Assembly: GCA_905214735.1 (NCBI GenBank) | Contig: CAJMNI010000033.1 | Span: 1 to 29,297, forward strand | Direction of reading: 5' to 3' | Length of the DNA: 29,297 nt | Source: an uncultured bacterium | Lineage (GTDB): Bacteria > Bacteroidota > Bacteroidia > Bacteroidales > Muribaculaceae | Shown: in pieces, positions 22,818 to 29,297 of the stretch | How the letters are laid out: each line of letters begins with the position of its first letter | Position numbering within the stretch: position 1 is the first letter of the stretch | Notes under the pieces: model-generated | The model's input: the letters and a program-made list of their open reading frames with translations, nothing else | What the model was told of the DNA's origin: nothing | The model's database searches: none | Position numbers and translations under genes: made by a program

Positions 22818-23534
22818 TCACACCTCTTTCGGCGAACGCGAAGAAATGATCTGCCAGAGCAGCACGGCGAGGATTGCGCCGACGATCGGACCGACGGCCA
22901 TCACCCAGAAATCAGGCCAAGCCTCGGGCGAGAAGCAGGCGGGACCGAACGAGCGGGCCGGGTTGACAGAGCAGTTGTCGACCGGAATACCGACGATGTT
23001 TACAAGGCCGAGAGCCAGACCGATGGCGAGGCCGGCGAAGTTGCCGAATCCGCGAGTCTTGTCGGTGGCGGCGAGCACGATGAAGACGAAGAAGCCTGTG
23101 AGCAGGATCTCGGCGAGAAGTGCCATCCCCTGGGTCACACCCGGCTGACAGACGTTGGTGGCCAGAGTGGCGATGGTGTCGTTGGAAAGCTGGGTTGTGC
23201 CTCCGAATTTAAACGGCATGTCGCCCATGTTGAAGAACCAGTAGAGGAACCCGGCGCCGACAGCGGCTCCGATCAGCTGGAAAATCACGTAGAAGATGAA
23301 ATCTTTGGCGTTCATTCTCCCGGCGCAGAGCATCGCGAAGGAGACGGCGGGATTGACATGACAGCCGGAGATGTTGCCGATGGCATAGCAAAGGCAGACG
23401 AGCACAAGACCGAAACAGAGGCCTATGCCGAGACCGCCGATCGAGGGGCCGGCAAGCACGGCGCTACCGCAGGCGAGAAGCACCAGAAACATCGTGCCGA
23501 ACATTTCGGCCAGATACTTTTTAAAATTTTCCAT
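22818..23534 (-). CDS. MIP-family aquaporin
   Basis: The 238-residue channel has six membrane helices and both pore motifs, SGCHVNPAVSFAM (about 57-69) and NCSVNPARSFGPA (about 188-200). The Arg after the second NPA is the selectivity-filter Arg. The N-terminus FKKYLAEMFGTMFLVLLACG is the classic aquaporin start. An extended loop (GGTTQLSNDTIATLATNVCQ) lies between helices 3 and 4. It probably passes water in the inner membrane; glycerol transport cannot be excluded. It lies between the antiporter and M64 genes on the same strand, with gaps of 51 and 27 bases. Confidence 0.92.
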   Translation of the reverse strand: MENFKKYLAEMFGTMFLVLLACGSAVLAGPSIGGLGIGLCFGLVLVCLCYAIGNISGCHVNPAVSFAMLCAGRMNAKDFIFYVIFQLIGAAVGAGFLYWFFNMGDMPFKFGGTTQLSNDTIATLATNVCQPGVTQGMALLAEILLTGFFVFIVLAATDKTRGFGNFAGLAIGLALGLVNIVGIPVDNCSVNPARSFGPACFSPEAWPDFWVMAVGPIVGAILAVLLWQIISSRSPKEV

Positions 23535-23585
23535 AGTGTGATAAATTATGTGATTAAGTGTGGAAATGCCTTGTGTCTAAATCCG

Positions 23586-25583
23586 TCAGAACTGGCGTGG
23601 ATAGAGCATCAGAAGATTGTGGCGGCTGAAGTGCTTCTCGAGGAAACCGGGGATGGCGTCGAGGTCGGAACTATGGGAGATCGAGCCTTTGCGGGCTCCC
23701 ACCACTGCAAGCAAGTCGTCGTCGCCCACGTTGCCCGAAAGAAGGATGAAATCGTCGGGAGAGTCGAGGATCTCGAAATCATGGTCGACTTCGATGCCGT
23801 CGTCGGCGATCACCGCCTTGATGAAGTCTTCGGTGGCCTTGTATAATATAAACGTAATACGCGCCTCAATGTTTGAGCCGAGTGTGGCCATGCGCGACAC
23901 CCAGAGGTGAAAACCGGTCTCATATTCCGCTTTTTCGGGCACGTAGACGAAAATGCGGGTCACGGTGTCGATAGGGATGAAGCATCGCGACATTATCACC
24001 ATCTTGTTGGTCTGCTCGATGAGTTGCTCTGCGAGCGATCCGAAGAAGGAGTCGACGATATTCGCTTTGCGGTGGAAGCCGATCACTATCTCGGTGGCGT
24101 CCTGCTCGATGGCCACGTTGCGGAGAGCAGGAACGACGCTGATGTCGAAGCGTTCGGTCTTCATGACCGGAATCTCCATCTCCTCGGCGGCGGCCACTGC
24201 CGAGGCGAGGGCGTTGCGTCCCATTTCCATGCGGCGGCGGTCCTGGTCGGTGCGCACGTAAAGCGTTGTCACCTGGTTGACGTTGCGGCGGTTGCGCATC
24301 GAGAGCGCGAGCCTCATGATTCCTTCGGCCGTCACCGGGTTTGCCACCGACACGATCTGGCGGGCGAATTCCATCTGTCCCAGGTCGTCGTGGCGCAGAT
24401 CTTCTTCGGTGATCTTCATCCTGATGCGCTTGGCGGCGCGTTCGGTTGTGACCGAAGCAACTATGCAGCAGATCAGGATCATCACCACGGCGCCGTTCAT
24501 CACATCTTCGGTGATCATGCCATAGCGCCATCCGACCATTACGGCGGCAATCGTGGCGGCTGCTTTGCCGCTTGTCAGGCCGAACATCATCACGCGGTCC
24601 TGGCGGCTGAATCCGAAGGCTTTCTGCGCTGCGAATGCGGCCACCCATTTGCTCAGCAGCGCCACTCCGGCCATGTTGGCGGCCACCCATATCACGCTCC
24701 AGCCCCTCACAACGACGCCGACGTTGATCAGCATGCCGACCCCGATCAGAAAATAGGGGATGAAGATCGAGTCGCCCACGAAGCGGATGTTTTTCATCAG
24801 CGGCGAGCGTCCGGGTATCATCCGGTTGAGCACGAGTCCGGCGAAGAAGGCGCCGAGGATTGCCTCCAGACCGATGAGCTGGGCCAAAAGCGATGCCACC
24901 AGCACGAGGGCAAGGATGAAGATGAACTGTGCCACCGGGTCGGCGTTGCTCAGAAAGAAGCGGCGCGTGATGCGCGGATAAGTGTATCCTACGGCCACCG
25001 TATAGACGGCCAACAGGAGGATGAGCCTCACGAGGTTGCCGAAGTCAAAGCGGCCGTTGACGCGCACTTCCACAACTCCGGCCAGACAGAAGAGGGCGAG
25101 CATCACGGCCACTATCGTGCCGCAGACGGCCACCACGGCGCCGCGCGAGTTCTGAAGCCCGAAGCGGCTCACGAGCGGATAGCTCACAAGAGTGTGGGAG
25201 GCATACATCGTGGCTATCAGCACGGCCGTATCCCAGCCGACACCGAAGGCATAGCGCGAGCCAAACACTCCGGCGAGCATCGGCAGCGTGAAACTGATCA
25301 ATCCGAAGATTATGCCATGGCGCGACTGCTGCTTGAGATGATACATGTCGATCTCGACGGCAGCCTGAAACATGATGTATAGAATGCCGACCTCGCCGAA
25401 TATCTTGAAGCTCGAGTCGTGCTCGAGAATATGGAAACCGTAGGGCCCGAGAGCTATGCCGGCGATGATGAGCCCCACTATCGAGGGGATTTTCAGACGC
25501 CTGAACACCACCGGCCCCAGCAGGATTGTGAGGAGCACGATCAGGAAGATGGCAACCGGATTGGTGATCGGAAAGAATGGCAT
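23586..25583 (-). CDS. CPA2-family cation:proton antiporter with C-terminal Usp-like domain
   Basis: The 665-residue protein has about 12 membrane helices in its first 400 residues, beginning LKIPSIVGLIIAGIALGPYG, a typical Na+/H+ exchanger (PF00999) entry helix pair. LEAILGAFFAGLVLNRMIPG is the conserved core region. The last 240 residues are soluble and resemble universal stress protein domains, with nucleotide-site-like EIVIGFHRKANIVDSFFG and a second half ending LLSGNVGDDDLLAVVGARKG. The soluble part likely senses a nucleotide or other signal to gate the transporter. The gene starts 19 bases after the TatD gene. Which ion is exchanged (Na+ or K+) cannot be told. Confidence 0.9.
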   Translation of the reverse strand: MPFFPITNPVAIFLIVLLTILLGPVVFRRLKIPSIVGLIIAGIALGPYGFHILEHDSSFKIFGEVGILYIMFQAAVEIDMYHLKQQSRHGIIFGLISFTLPMLAGVFGSRYAFGVGWDTAVLIATMYASHTLVSYPLVSRFGLQNSRGAVVAVCGTIVAVMLALFCLAGVVEVRVNGRFDFGNLVRLILLLAVYTVAVGYTYPRITRRFFLSNADPVAQFIFILALVLVASLLAQLIGLEAILGAFFAGLVLNRMIPGRSPLMKNIRFVGDSIFIPYFLIGVGMLINVGVVVRGWSVIWVAANMAGVALLSKWVAAFAAQKAFGFSRQDRVMMFGLTSGKAAATIAAVMVGWRYGMITEDVMNGAVVMILICCIVASVTTERAAKRIRMKITEEDLRHDDLGQMEFARQIVSVANPVTAEGIMRLALSMRNRRNVNQVTTLYVRTDQDRRRMEMGRNALASAVAAAEEMEIPVMKTERFDISVVPALRNVAIEQDATEIVIGFHRKANIVDSFFGSLAEQLIEQTNKMVIMSRCFIPIDTVTRIFVYVPEKAEYETGFHLWVSRMATLGSNIEARITFILYKATEDFIKAVIADDGIEVDHDFEILDSPDDFILLSGNVGDDDLLAVVGARKGSISHSSDLDAIPGFLEKHFSRHNLLMLYPRQF

Positions 25584-25602
25584 AGGCGGTTAAAAGATAG
25601 GT

Positions 25603-26403
25603 CTAAGGATTTGGAAAGAATATGTCGGCGTTGCGGTCGGTGATTCGTTCGGTCTCTTCGGGGGAGAGGCCGAGCGTTTCGGCCACTTTGTCGCGGATAT
25701 GCGGTATGCGGCAGCTTTCGTTGGTCTTTCCCCGGTGAGGGACGGGGGAGAGCCAGGGGGAATCAGTTTCGAGAATTATCCGGTCGATGCCGATCGCCGG
25801 CAGGGCTTCGCGCAGCTCGGGAGCGTTTTTGAAAGTGACCACTCCGTTGATTCCGAAGAGCGGGTCGCATACGGCGCGTATGCGTTCCACGTCGTCGCGG
25901 TTGCCTGTGAAGCTATGGAAAACGAGCCTGGGCAATCCGGCTCCGAAGTCGCGGATCACTCCGAGCGTGGTGTCGAGCGCATTGCGGCAGTGGATGATTA
26001 CCGGAAGATTCTTTTCTGCGCCCCATTTGATCTGGCGGGCGAACACCTCGGCCTGTTCGTTGCGGCGGGAATCGTCCCAATAGAGGTCGATGCCCACTTC
26101 GCCGATGGCTGAATAGCCGCCACGGTCGAGCAGCTCTTTCATCTGGCGCAGGGTGTCGTGCCATTGGGGATCGCCTCCCGTTTCGACGGCAGTGCGGCCG
26201 AGCTCCGTGGGATGGAGCCCGATCGCGATTGCCGTCTTAGAGGGAAATTGCTCATGCAGAGCCCTGAGCTGCGGAAGCGAATTCATGTCGACACAGGGGA
26301 ACACGAGCCGGCTGACTCCGGCGTCGAATGCTCTCCGCGCAGCTTCAATGCCTCCGTCGGCGAAGACGTCGGGCATATAGATATGCGTGTGGGTGTCGGT
26401 CAT
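25603..26403 (-). CDS. tatD: TatD-family metal-dependent DNase
   Basis: The 266-residue hydrolase is a TIM-barrel with two-metal site. All landmarks are present: TDTHTHIYMPDVF at the N-terminus, IGEVGIDLYWDDSRRNEQ (near 97-114), PVIIHCRNA (near 132-140), VFHSFTGNRDD (near 158-168) and ILETDSPWLSPVPHRG (near 208-223). These residues give the His, Glu and Asp ligands seen in TatD enzymes, which act as 3'-5' exonucleases or in repair. It follows the polyprenyl synthase gene by 55 bases and precedes the antiporter by 19. The pairing with a polyprenyl synthase is common in Bacteroidetes and probably not functional. Confidence 0.93.
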   Translation of the reverse strand: MTDTHTHIYMPDVFADGGIEAARRAFDAGVSRLVFPCVDMNSLPQLRALHEQFPSKTAIAIGLHPTELGRTAVETGGDPQWHDTLRQMKELLDRGGYSAIGEVGIDLYWDDSRRNEQAEVFARQIKWGAEKNLPVIIHCRNALDTTLGVIRDFGAGLPRLVFHSFTGNRDDVERIRAVCDPLFGINGVVTFKNAPELREALPAIGIDRIILETDSPWLSPVPHRGKTNESCRIPHIRDKVAETLGLSPEETERITDRNADIFFPNP

Positions 26404-26458
26404 GATCGGTTCGCTTGAAAGGATGCTTTATGGTTCTTACGATAAGCGGCGGGGGCAA

Positions 26459-27427
26459 TTACTTGCGGCGACCGGTGAGCTTCTCCACGAGTTTGCGGTA
26501 AGGCTCCTTGGCCTCGTCGCTGAGCGATGTCGACTTGAGGGCAGCCACAGCCTTGGAGGAGTAGGCGGCCACGTCGGCGCGCACTCTGTCGGAGATCTTC
26601 ATCTTCTCGTAGATGCGGGTGACGATCTTCACCTTCGCCGGGCCGGCGGGCAGCTTCATGGCTTCGCGCAGAGCCTCGGAGTCGGGCGTCTTGTCGGCGA
26701 GAGCGGTGAGGAGAAGATATGATTTCTTATTGTTGTTGATGTCGCCGCCGATCGGCTTGCCGAATGTCGAGGCGTCGCCGAAGACGTCGAGCCAGTCATC
26801 CTGGATCTGGAAGGCGATGCCGAGCATCATTCCGTAGTCATACATAAGCTGAGCGTCGCGTTCGGAGCCTCCTCCGATGAGTGCGCCTATCTTGGCGGCG
26901 GCTCCGATGAGGGCGCCGGTCTTGTCTTCGATCATGCGGATATAATCGGCGATTTCCACATTCTCGCATTTCTCGAACTCCATGTCGACGTGCTGGCCTT
27001 CGTAGACGCGGATGGCCATTGCGTTAAATGTGTCGAGCACCGGGCGGAGCACCGGGTCGGGCACCATGGCGATGGCCTGCGTGGCGAGCGTGAGCATGGT
27101 GTCGCCGGAGAGGATGGCGGTGTTGACGTCCCATTTGGCGTGGACCGACTGGCGGCCGCGGCGCATGTCGCTGTTGTCCATCACGTCATCGTGAAGGAGC
27201 GTGAAGTTATGAAACATCTCGATGCCGGCGGCGGCGTCGAGGGCGTTGGCGGCGTCGCCTCCGAAGGCCTCGGCGGTCATCAGCATCAGGGCGGGGCGCA
27301 GACGTTTGCCGCCGCCGTTCAGGGCATATTCGATTGGTGAGTAGAGTCCCGACATTTTGCCGTCGGGAAATTTCAGACCGCGCAGTTTCTCTTCGATCTG
27401 CACGGTATAGTCTGAAAATCTTTTCAT
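26459..27427 (-). CDS. polyprenyl diphosphate synthase
   Basis: The 322-residue enzyme extends allylic diphosphates with isopentenyl diphosphate. It has the first Asp-rich motif LLHDDVMDNSDMRRG (about 84-98), the second FQIQDDWLDVFGD (about 212-224), the N-terminal GGKRLRPALMLMTAE signature and a KTG/KPIGGD pair. The residue five before the first motif is Phe, and aromatic residues there usually limit chain length, so FPP or GGPP is more likely than a long quinone tail. It is cytoplasmic. It starts 47 bases after the lipoprotein gene and lies in the same minus-strand run. Confidence 0.92.
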   Translation of the reverse strand: MKRFSDYTVQIEEKLRGLKFPDGKMSGLYSPIEYALNGGGKRLRPALMLMTAEAFGGDAANALDAAAGIEMFHNFTLLHDDVMDNSDMRRGRQSVHAKWDVNTAILSGDTMLTLATQAIAMVPDPVLRPVLDTFNAMAIRVYEGQHVDMEFEKCENVEIADYIRMIEDKTGALIGAAAKIGALIGGGSERDAQLMYDYGMMLGIAFQIQDDWLDVFGDASTFGKPIGGDINNNKKSYLLLTALADKTPDSEALREAMKLPAGPAKVKIVTRIYEKMKISDRVRADVAAYSSKAVAALKSTSLSDEAKEPYRKLVEKLTGRRK

Positions 27428-27474
27428 TATAATGTGTGTTCTAAAATGTGTTTTTTATTCTCTGACAGATTGAT

Positions 27475-28077
27475 TCAATAATTGATGAAACGCTGGTAGA
27501 CCTCTTCGGGCACACCTTTGCCTCGGTCGATGCGGAGGGCGGTCTTGAAGCCGACCATAAAGCGACGGTAGGTGGCGGTGTCGGTGTCGCAGGCTTTGCG
27601 GAAAGCTTTCAGTTCCTTTTCCACGTCGGCCACTTTCAGATGGTCGTCGCGGATGGTGCCGATATATTCAAGACCGAGCTGATAGCCGAGACCCTGGGGA
27701 TCTTCCGAGGCGCCGAGTTTATATGCCCGCATCTTTTCGGCGAGAGGAAGCGACTCGATCACGGCGTCATATTCGCGCGAGAAATTGTCGAGTTGTTCTC
27801 CTTGCAGATGCTCGTAGGCATAATTGGTGGCGATGGCGAGCGTGTCAATCTTCACATCCTGGTTTTTGCCCAGGGCGCTGTAGATGATGAAACGTGCCAG
27901 CGAGTCGCCCGGCACCTTCTTCATCACATAATCCACGCGTTCAGAATCGCTGAGCGAATTGAAATTGTCGGGGTAATCGCCGGAATTCCCCTTGTTTTTA
28001 TTGCAGCCGACCGTGGCCGGAAGCATGCAAAGCATAAGGAGAGCCGGAAAAGATATTTTCAAGATCCTTTTTCTCAT
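27475..28077 (-). CDS. predicted lipoprotein of unknown function
   Basis: From the ATG at 28077 the protein has 200 residues and starts with a lipoprotein signal, MRKRILKISFPALLMLCMLP followed by ATVGC; Cys25 would be lipidated. In-frame ATGs at 28083, 28095 and 28128 add up to 17 residues. The 28095 start duplicates the MRKR opening through an 11-base direct repeat, ATGAGAAAAAG, and cannot be excluded. The mature protein is helical and charged (DSERVDYVMKKVPGDSLARF, LKAFRKACDTDTATYRRFMV) with no known domain. It heads the six-gene minus-strand run, and its promoter (28181-28188) is divergent from that of tRNA-Ser. Confidence 0.8.
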   Translation of the reverse strand: MRKRILKISFPALLMLCMLPATVGCNKNKGNSGDYPDNFNSLSDSERVDYVMKKVPGDSLARFIIYSALGKNQDVKIDTLAIATNYAYEHLQGEQLDNFSREYDAVIESLPLAEKMRAYKLGASEDPQGLGYQLGLEYIGTIRDDHLKVADVEKELKAFRKACDTDTATYRRFMVGFKTALRIDRGKGVPEEVYQRFINY

Positions 28078-28180
28078 GATCATTCTTTTTCTCATGATTC
28101 TAAAGGCGGCCGGCGGAGCGGCAGGCATTGATTAAGTGGTCTGCCGGGGCGTTGGGGACGCCGAAACATTAAAATTTCCA

Positions 28181-28188
28181 CAAAATTA
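28181..28188 (-). promoter_or_regulatory. -7 promoter element of the lipoprotein-led gene run
   Basis: The minus strand reads TAATTTTG, matching TAnnTTTG, about 100 bases before the ATG at 28077. It faces away from the tRNA promoter, whose -33 region begins only 21 bases away, so the two may compete for polymerase. Confidence 0.5.
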
Positions 28189-28208
28189 ATAAATTCTTGG
28201 GAATAAAT

Positions 28209-28240
28209 ATTGCCAATTCGCGGAAAAGCATTAACTTTGC
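28209..28240 (+). promoter_or_regulatory. promoter of tRNA-Ser
   Basis: ATTG (28209-28212), a 19-base spacer and TAACTTTGC (28232-28240) fit the Bacteroidetes pattern. The tRNA starts 92 bases further on; no gene is seen between. Confidence 0.65.
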
Positions 28241-28331
28241 AGCGTGAAAAGGGAAAACGGCCCCGGCCGGAGTCCTGAAAGCGACAAAAACGTCGGCTCA
28301 GAAGATAAAGAGCCTGATGGAATCAGAAATT

Positions 28332-28419
28332 GGAGCGATGCTCGAGTGGCTGAAGAGGCACGCCTGGAAAGCGTGTATACGCCAAAAGCGTATCCCGAGT
28401 TCGAATCTCGGTCGCTCCG
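28332..28419 (+). tRNA. tRNA-Ser (anticodon GGA)
   Basis: The class II cloverleaf is complete. The acceptor stem is GGAGCGA (28332-28338) with TCGCTCC (28412-28418), then discriminator G. The anticodon stem is CACGC/GCGTG with loop CTGGAAA, so the anticodon is GGA at 28366-28368. The long variable arm is TACGC-CAAAA-GCGTA and the T stem is CCGAG/CTCGG with loop TTCGAAT. The CCA end is not fully encoded. It reads UCC and UCU. Confidence 0.97.
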
Positions 28420-28420
28420 C

Positions 28421-28462
28421 AAAAAAAATCCCGCAGGCAATTTTGCCTGCGGGATTTTTTTT
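28421..28462 (+). terminator. terminator after tRNA-Ser
   Basis: ATCCCGCAGGCAA and TTGCCTGCGGGAT form a perfect 13-bp stem. It is flanked by a run of A on the left and nine T on the right, so it works in both directions. It separates the tRNA from the toxin-like gene that begins only eight bases later. Confidence 0.92.
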
Positions 28463-28469
28463 TACCTAT

Positions 28470-29051
28470 ATGATGATAAAGCCGACATTATATATAATAG
28501 CTGGTTGTAACGGTGCCGGGAAGACCACGGCATCTTACTCCGTGCTGCCGGATTTATTAAATTGTCGGGAATTTGTCAATGCCGACGAGATAGCGAAAGG
28601 TCTGTCCCCGTTCAATCCTGAATCAGTAGCAATAGAAGCCGGAAGACTAATGCTTCAACGCATAAATCTATTATTGAGTCAAGGGAAAACATTTGCATTA
28701 GAGACTACTCTTGCCACGCGTAGTTATGCGACTTTGGTTAAACGTGCAAAAGCGGAAGGATATCAGGTATTATTGGTGTTCTTTTGGTTAGCAACTCCGG
28801 AAATGGCAATAGAGCGAGTTGCCAAACGCGTTAGCGAAGGAGGACATAACATTCCTACGCCAACCATCATCCGCCGTTATTGGTTAGGGTTACAGAACTT
28901 CTTCAATATTTTTGCTCCAATTGTTGATGGCTGGATGTTTTTTAATAACGTTGGTTCAACTATTCTTCTCGCAACTGAAGAATCAGTTATAAATAAAGAG
29001 TTATTCACTAAAATAAGAGAGTCATGTCAGAACAAGAAAAAAGAGATTTAA
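28470..29051 (+). CDS. zeta-toxin family protein
   Basis: The 193-residue protein has the P-loop IIAGCNGAGKTTASY at about 8-22, then VNADEIAKGLSPFNPES (about 36-52) with the substrate-binding Asp, and FALETTLATRSY (about 75-86). These are the zeta-toxin/UDP-N-acetylglucosamine-kinase-like signatures; zeta toxins phosphorylate cell-wall precursors, though many zeta-like chromosomal proteins are not proven toxins. The start is at 28470 or the next ATG at 28473. An open frame continues upstream through the tRNA but that part is not coding. It overlaps the following small gene by 28 bases. Base composition is clearly more AT-rich than the run at 21486-28077, and it sits directly after a tRNA terminator, both signs of acquisition. 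No promoter is seen between terminator and start. Confidence 0.88.
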   Translation: MMIKPTLYIIAGCNGAGKTTASYSVLPDLLNCREFVNADEIAKGLSPFNPESVAIEAGRLMLQRINLLLSQGKTFALETTLATRSYATLVKRAKAEGYQVLLVFFWLATPEMAIERVAKRVSEGGHNIPTPTIIRRYWLGLQNFFNIFAPIVDGWMFFNNVGSTILLATEESVINKELFTKIRESCQNKKKEI

Positions 29052-29242
29052 GGGAAAAAATCTGTCGCGGATTGGCAATCTCTTATGAAAATCTGCTACG
29101 ACGAAAAGCCGCGCTAAAACAGGACATGGTTATTGCTGACGAAAACGGCCAACCGCTCATAGTTCCGGCACAAGAGCTCCTTGCCATTTATGAGTCTGGC
29201 GAACACTCGTGCAATACCTGCACAAGCCAAGCTGACAACTAA
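29024..29242 (+). CDS. small protein overlapping the zeta-toxin gene, possible antitoxin
   Basis: The 72-residue protein starts MSEQEKRDLREKICRGLAIS and has a helical first half, then a short strand-like segment, DMVIADENGQPLIVPAQELL, and a Cys-containing tail. Overlap with the toxin-like gene by 28 bases shows co-translation. Small genes next to zeta-like genes are usual in Bacteroidetes and may neutralise them, but it does not resemble the classical epsilon antitoxin, and the order (toxin first) is atypical for epsilon-zeta. The function is inferred from position only. After it, 29243-29297 shows nothing recognisable. Confidence 0.7.
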   Translation: MSEQEKRDLREKICRGLAISYENLLRRKAALKQDMVIADENGQPLIVPAQELLAIYESGEHSCNTCTSQADN

Positions 29243-29297
29243 AATAGGGATATTCAGTTAATGGCGGTGCCGGAGGTCAGCTAAAGTCGCTCAGGCA

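Noticed and set aside
23907..25382. A 491-codon forward frame
   Set aside because: It is the complement of the antiporter gene, rich in His, Asp and Glu as expected from antisense of a GC-rich gene, and has no domain signature.
28317..28469. Upstream in-frame extension of the zeta-toxin gene
   Set aside because: It would translate the tRNA-Ser gene and its terminator; the ATG at 28470 gives the normal family N-terminus.

Overview
The window looks like a chromosomal segment of a Bacteroidales bacterium, most likely a gut lineage of moderate GC such as Muribaculaceae (the family is inferred). Supporting signs are the repeated Bacteroidetes-type promoter boxes (TAnnTTTGC, sometimes with TTTG about 19-20 bases upstream), a lipoprotein with an SDDDD export-like signal, a PepSY-like DUF2874 protein, an M64 peptidase, and the 3' remnant of an OMP_b-brl-type outer-membrane barrel. 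No plasmid or phage backbone is visible. The segment is housekeeping and envelope genes mixed with defence and toxin modules and some decayed DNA.

Layout. 1-3101: a DUF234-type ATPase on the minus strand with a perfect 15-bp inverted repeat just upstream, then a membrane protein plus winged-helix regulator pair. 3148-3600: scrap DNA holding the 3' ends of a barrel gene and of an AlbA/HATPase-type gene, joined at a 25-bp element that recurs at 7545. 3674-6442: a minus-strand unit of Nudix-winged helix regulator (NrtR-like), ADP-ribosylglycohydrolase and VWA protein. Two palindromic operators bracket the promoter of the regulator. 6618-7313: a PrsW-type membrane protease. 7314-8550: a long stretch without an intact gene. 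It holds three nested or adjacent hairpins, the second copy of the 25-bp element, a nonsense-mutated AlbA/HATPase pseudogene, and a roughly 300-nt candidate structured RNA ending in a hairpin and T-run.

8584-12734: a complete type III restriction-modification system (mod, res). 12924-14637: M48 metalloprotease with a zinc ribbon, a small protein, and a second zinc-ribbon membrane protein. 14770-16389: a predicted surface lipoprotein and a PepSY-like periplasmic protein, each with a terminator. 16605-18034: ADP-ribose-pyrophosphatase-type Nudix hydrolase and a YpfJ-type neutral zinc peptidase. 18046-19937: a Septu-like ATPase/HNH nuclease pair (PtuA/PtuB-like) with overlapping reading frames. 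20103-21452: a serine beta-lactamase-fold lipoprotein.

21486-28077 is a run of six closely spaced minus-strand genes: lipoprotein, polyprenyl diphosphate synthase, TatD-family DNase, cation:proton antiporter with a Usp tail, aquaporin and M64 peptidase. Divergent from it is tRNA-Ser(GGA) with a strong terminator, followed immediately by an AT-richer zeta-toxin-like gene and a small overlapping gene.

The best candidates for undescribed biology are the structured RNA before mod, the NrtR-like regulon with its two operators, the shared junction element at two decayed AlbA-type genes, and the ATPase inverted repeat. All family names rest on motif recognition by eye; no database search was run.
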